Shown here piece by piece: positions 61,005-64,000 of a stretch of DNA of 64,000 bases (positions within the stretch are counted from its first letter, which is position 1; each line of letters begins with the position of its first letter). A program made the translations under genes and the position numbers. The stretch covers positions 1 to 64,000 of the forward strand of contig QFPW01000004.1 of assembly GCA_003241785.1 (NCBI GenBank), given 5' to 3'. The notes beneath the pieces are model-generated. The model saw only the letters and a program-made list of their open reading frames with translations, had not been told where the DNA came from and ran no database searches. Source of the stretch: Rhodovulum sulfidophilum. Its GTDB lineage: Bacteria; Pseudomonadota; Alphaproteobacteria; Rhodobacterales; Rhodobacteraceae.

Positions 61005-61733
61005 CTATTCGGCGCTGACCGGCGTCTCGGCCAGCTTTCGCGCCGGAAAGGCCTGCATCACGATCCCGACGAGCAGAAGCCAGACCGAGCTGACGAGCAG
61101 GCCGATCCTGGCCACGTCGCCGGGCTCGAACCGCTGCCAGACCGACCAGGCGGCCAGCACCGCCCAGATCAGGAGCACCGGCAGGTTGATCGCGCGCCAG
61201 CGCTCGGTCCGGACCGGATGGATGAACTTGAGCGGCACGAACTGCGCCACCGCGAGCGCGACGATGATCGACATCGTGGCCCAGACCGGCGGATCGAAGA
61301 CGAGGAAGACCAGCACCAGCATCTGCCAGCAGGCCGGGAAGCCGACGAAGCAGTTGTCCACCGCCTTCATCCGCACGTCGGCGAAATAGACCACCCCGGT
61401 CAGCGCCACGAGGAGCGCGGCGAAGAGGCCATAGGGGCTCGGCAGCAGGTCGGAATAGATGAGCGCGTAGGCCGGGATGAAGACGTAGTTGAGATAGTCG
61501 ATCACCAGGTCGAGCACCGCCCCGTCCCAGTTGCTGGCATGCGTCTTGGTATCGACCTTGCGGGCCAGCGGCCCGTCGATCCCGTCGACGATGAAGGCGA
61601 CGATGAGCCAGGCGAACATCGCCGACCAATGCCCCTGGGTCGCCGACACCAGCGCCATGAGCGCGAGGGCGGCGCCGGAACCGGTCAGGAGGTGGACCGA
61701 GAAGGCGAGCGGCTTGGTGCGTTGCATCGTCAT
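61005..61733 (-). CDS. pcs: Phosphatidylcholine synthase
   Basis: 242-residue membrane enzyme that condenses CDP-diacylglycerol with choline. The CDP-alcohol phosphotransferase motif is present in the spaced form known for Pcs: Asp53-Gly54, Ala57-Arg58, then Gly71, Asp75 and Asp79 within NWDGAVLDLVIDYLNYVF. Twelve residues separate Arg58 and Gly71 instead of the usual eight, which distinguishes Pcs from other family members. About seven or eight hydrophobic segments. ATG 61733 or ATG 61727 may be used. Presence implies a host or environment supplying choline. Confidence 0.94.
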   Translation of the reverse strand: MTMQRTKPLAFSVHLLTGSGAALALMALVSATQGHWSAMFAWLIVAFIVDGIDGPLARKVDTKTHASNWDGAVLDLVIDYLNYVFIPAYALIYSDLLPSPYGLFAALLVALTGVVYFADVRMKAVDNCFVGFPACWQMLVLVFLVFDPPVWATMSIIVALAVAQFVPLKFIHPVRTERWRAINLPVLLIWAVLAAWSVWQRFEPGDVARIGLLVSSVWLLLVGIVMQAFPARKLAETPVSAE

Positions 61734-61916
61734 CAACTAGTCTCAATTCGACGCTACATACAGAACAAACCGCCGTCGCGCCAGTTCCGCGAAGGGGAGT
61801 TCGCGATCACACCGCCACCCCATTGCTCGCGACGCGCGAGATCGCCCGCGAGGGCTTGCCCGGCTCCCCGCGCCCGCGCATGCTCGGCCCCGCCCGACAG
61901 AGCCCGCGAGGTCCCC

Positions 61917-62702
61917 ATGCGCTACCCGTTCCGCGTCCTGACGCTCCTTTCCGCGCTGGCGGCCGCGCCCGCCTTCGCGCTGCCCGACCTCGGCGGGCGG
62001 GAGATCACCGTGGTCGCCGAGAACGCCTATCCGCCGCTCCAGTTCATCGAACCGGGCGCGAGCGCGCCGGTCGGCTGGGAATACGACGCGGTGAACGAGA
62101 TCGCGAAGCGGCTGAACGCGAAGGTGGTCTACGGCAGCGCGAGCTGGGACGCGATGATCCCCGCGGTTTCCGAGGGCCAGTACGACATGGGCATGGATGG
62201 GATCACCATCCGCGACGACCGCGCCGAGATGGTCGATTTCTCGGCGCCCTACATGCGCTCGGAAATGTTCATGCTGGTGCGCGGCGACGAGGACCGGTTC
62301 GACGACGAGGAAAGCTTCATGAGCTCCGAGGACCTGCTGGTCGGCGCGCAGCCGGGCACGACGCCCTTCTACGTCGCGGTCTACGACCTGCTCGACGGCA
62401 ATGAGGCCAATCCGCGAATCAAGCTCTTCGAGACCTTCGGCGCCAGCCTGCAGGCGCTGACCTCGGGCGACGTCGACGTGGTGCTGACCGACGCCACCGC
62501 CGGCCAGGGCTATGTCGCGGCCAATCCGGGCCGGTTCAAGATCGTCGGCGACGCGCTCGGCGCCGAGGATTTCGGCTTCATCTTCCCCAAGGGCTCGGAT
62601 CTCGTCGCCCCGGTCAACGCGGCGATCGCCGAGCTCAAGGCCGACGGCACCTTCGACGCGCTCAACAAGAAGTGGTTTCTCGACTACACGTCGGGGAACT
62701 GA
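61917..62702 (+). CDS. Amino-acid-type ABC transporter substrate-binding protein
   Basis: 261-residue periplasmic binding protein (SBP_bac_3). A signal peptide ends at PAFALPD. The mature protein shows VVAENAYPPLQFIEPG, VGWEYDAVNEIAKRL, YDMGMDGITIRDDRAEMVDF and SGDVDVVLTDATAGQGYVA, the ligand pocket of polar amino-acid binders. A permease gene begins 8 nt downstream. The ligand is not clear. Confidence 0.9.
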   Translation: MRYPFRVLTLLSALAAAPAFALPDLGGREITVVAENAYPPLQFIEPGASAPVGWEYDAVNEIAKRLNAKVVYGSASWDAMIPAVSEGQYDMGMDGITIRDDRAEMVDFSAPYMRSEMFMLVRGDEDRFDDEESFMSSEDLLVGAQPGTTPFYVAVYDLLDGNEANPRIKLFETFGASLQALTSGDVDVVLTDATAGQGYVAANPGRFKIVGDALGAEDFGFIFPKGSDLVAPVNAAIAELKADGTFDALNKKWFLDYTSGN

Positions 62703-62710
62703 CCGCGCCG

Positions 62711-63556
62711 ATGCCGCCCCCCGATGTGACCGGCCCGGCCGAACCGGCCGCGCCCGGACCGCGCCCGCGCGGCAAGCGCGGCGACTTCCCCTACTGGCTC
62801 GTGGCCGCGCTCGGGCTCGGCGCGCTGCTCGGCTGGAACATGCTCAGCGATCCGGTCTACGCCGGGATCCTCGGCACGCTGGCGCGGGGCGTCGGCGTCA
62901 CGATCTTCGTCACCGTCACCGCCTTCCTCATGGCATCGGCGCTCGGGCTCCTGCTCGCGGTCGGCGTCCTGTCGCGGCACGTCGTTCCACGCCAGATCGC
63001 GCGGTTCTACGTCGAGATCATGCGCGGCGTGCCGATCCTGGTCCTGCTCTTCTACGTCGCCTTCGTCGGCGCCCCGGCGCTGGTCGCGGGCTGGAACTGG
63101 ATCGCCGAACCCCTTGGCCTGCCGACGCTTCTCACGCGCGACGTCTCGCTCATGTGGCGCGCGATCCTGGCCCTCGCGCTCGGCTACGCCGCCTTCATCG
63201 CCGAGATCTTCCGCGCCGGCATCCTGTCGGTCGATCCCGGCCAGATCGAGGCCGCGAAGGCGCTCGGCCTCTCCTCGTGGCAGCGGTTCCGCCTCGTCGT
63301 GATGCCGCAGGCGATCCGCACCATCCTGCCGCCGCTCGGCAACGACTTCATCGCGCTCATCAAGGACAGCGCGCTCGTCTCGGTGCTCGGGGTCGCGGAC
63401 ATCACCCAGCTCGGCAAGGTCTACGCCGCGAGCTCCTTCCGCTATTTCGAGACCTACAACGTCGTGGCCTTCCTCTATCTCGCGATGACCCTCGGCCTCT
63501 CGCTCGCGCTCCGCGGCTTCGAGCGGCGGATGCGCGGGCGCTGGAAGAAGGGCTGA
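62711..63556 (+). CDS. Amino-acid-type ABC transporter permease
   Basis: 281-residue inner-membrane permease of the HisM/GlnP class with about five membrane helices. The EAA loop that contacts the ATPase is RAGILSVDPGQIEAAKALGL, followed by PQAIRTILPPLGNDFIALIK. VEIMRGVPILVLLFYV is the other signature of the class. The N-terminus is Pro-rich and cytoplasmic. No ATP-binding subunit gene follows: a hairpin and the convergent stress-protein gene come next, so the ATPase must be encoded elsewhere or shared. Confidence 0.9.
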   Translation: MPPPDVTGPAEPAAPGPRPRGKRGDFPYWLVAALGLGALLGWNMLSDPVYAGILGTLARGVGVTIFVTVTAFLMASALGLLLAVGVLSRHVVPRQIARFYVEIMRGVPILVLLFYVAFVGAPALVAGWNWIAEPLGLPTLLTRDVSLMWRAILALALGYAAFIAEIFRAGILSVDPGQIEAAKALGLSSWQRFRLVVMPQAIRTILPPLGNDFIALIKDSALVSVLGVADITQLGKVYAASSFRYFETYNVVAFLYLAMTLGLSLALRGFERRMRGRWKKG

Positions 63557-63591
63557 GCCCCAACGGATTTACAGTCCGTCGGGGCTCAGCC
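63551..63591. terminator. Convergent-gene hairpin containing a tRNA-Tyr-like anticodon arm
   Basis: A 17-bp stem with a single mismatch (63551-63567 with 63575-63591) and a 7-nt loop lies between the permease and the stress-protein gene. On the minus strand its tip reads ACGGA, CTGTAAA, TCCGT: a 5-bp stem and 7-nt loop with GTA in the anticodon position. It most likely terminates both transcripts. Confidence 0.75.
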
Positions 63592-63593
63592 GG

Positions 63594-64000
63594 TCAGTGC
63601 GCCATCCAGACCGGGATCTCGAGCTTCTTCATCATGTCGGTGGTTGTGCCGCCGAAGAAGCGCTGGCGCAGCCGCGAATGGCCGAAGCCGCCCATCACGA
63701 TCAGATCGGCGCCGAGATCCATCGCGGTCTGGCGCAGCAGCCCGCCGACGTCCTGGCCCTGCTTGGGCAGGCGATGCACGGTCGGCTGGATCCCGTGGCG
63801 GCCGAGATAGGCCGCGAGATCGGCGCCCGGCTCCTGGCCGTGGCCCTCGAAGGTCGGCACCGGGTCGATCAGCACGGCGTCGACGGCGGCGGCCGATTTC
63901 AGGATCGGGATCGCGTCGCGCACCGACTTCGACGCCTCGACGCTCGCGTCCCAGGCGATGATGACGCGGTCGACGCGCGGGAAGTGGAACTCGGTCTCGG
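63594..64000 (-). CDS. Universal stress protein (UspA), 5' end outside the window
   Basis: At least 135 residues are visible; the N-terminus lies beyond position 64000. The visible part is a UspA domain beginning DRVIIAWDASVEASKSVRDA and ending with the ATP-binding pattern GGFGHSRLRQRFFGGTT (G-x2-G-x9-G-T/S), so it should be an ATP-binding type. It may be the second of two tandem domains, since many alphaproteobacterial Usp proteins are about 280 residues with this ending (LEIPVWMAH). Convergent with the ABC permease. Confidence 0.88.
   Translation of the reverse strand, partial: ETEFHFPRVDRVIIAWDASVEASKSVRDAIPILKSAAAVDAVLIDPVPTFEGHGQEPGADLAAYLGRHGIQPTVHRLPKQGQDVGGLLRQTAMDLGADLIVMGGFGHSRLRQRFFGGTTTDMMKKLEIPVWMAH

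Noticed and set aside
63551..63591. A tRNA-Tyr gene
   Set aside because: Only an anticodon-arm-like stem-loop is present; there are no acceptor, D or T arms in the flanks.

Overview
The window is very GC-rich bacterial chromosome, densely packed and with mostly short intergenic gaps. It looks like an alphaproteobacterium, most likely of the Rhodobacter/Paracoccus group (Rhodobacterales). This is inferred from gene content: a phosphatidylcholine synthase of the Pcs type, polyhydroxybutyrate (PHB) breakdown genes, a DUF4167 protein, a RodZ-like protein next to ispG, PCu(A)C, SdhE, a lone infC, and frequent GTG/TTG starts with ATGA/TGATG overlaps. No rRNA, tRNA, CRISPR array, insertion sequence or prophage was found.

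Layout. 1-4.6 kb: intracellular PHB depolymerase (phaZ), a glutathione transferase, a polyprenyl sugar-phosphate transferase and 3-hydroxybutyrate dehydrogenase. 4.7-10.7 kb: a DNA-repair island, ligD - ku - BRCT/MerR-like/TPR protein - alpha/beta hydrolase - exonuclease III, with ATGA overlaps from ku onward. 10.8-14 kb: purMN, a secreted Cys-motif protein, PCu(A)C and ndk. 14.1-17.2 kb: ABC-F, MarC and a membrane aspartic protease in overlapping frames. 17.6-27 kb: an envelope block, with holC-pepA divergent from lptF-lptG-lptD-surA-pdxA-rsmA. 27-33.7 kb: DUF4167, prmC-prfA, ispG-rodZ, a MarR-family regulator and sdhE. 34.3-38.7 kb: aspartate aminotransferase, infC (apparent non-canonical start), MATE exporter and an LpxL-type acyltransferase. 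38.7-44.4 kb: DUF1223, DUF2934, a hybrid histidine kinase and a GH3 glycosidase. 44.5-49.8 kb: a tiny protein, tctCBA, TerC, a BrnA-like protein and a HExxH metallopeptidase. 49.9-57 kb: nadE, a secreted protein of about 23 MORN repeats, truA and the ycjX-ycjF pair. 57.2-64 kb: ileS, a sulfotransferase, pcs, an amino-acid-type ABC binding protein and permease, and a universal stress protein cut by the window end.

Much of the window is core housekeeping. The more unusual signals are the BRCT/MerR-like/TPR protein coupled to Ku, two families of dispersed palindromic intergenic repeats (five and three sites), the infC leader (U-tract terminator plus probable ATA start), a convergent-gene hairpin that reproduces a tRNA-Tyr anticodon arm, the long MORN array, and several small or orphan proteins. 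Functional calls come from recognising sequence motifs by eye; no database search was possible.
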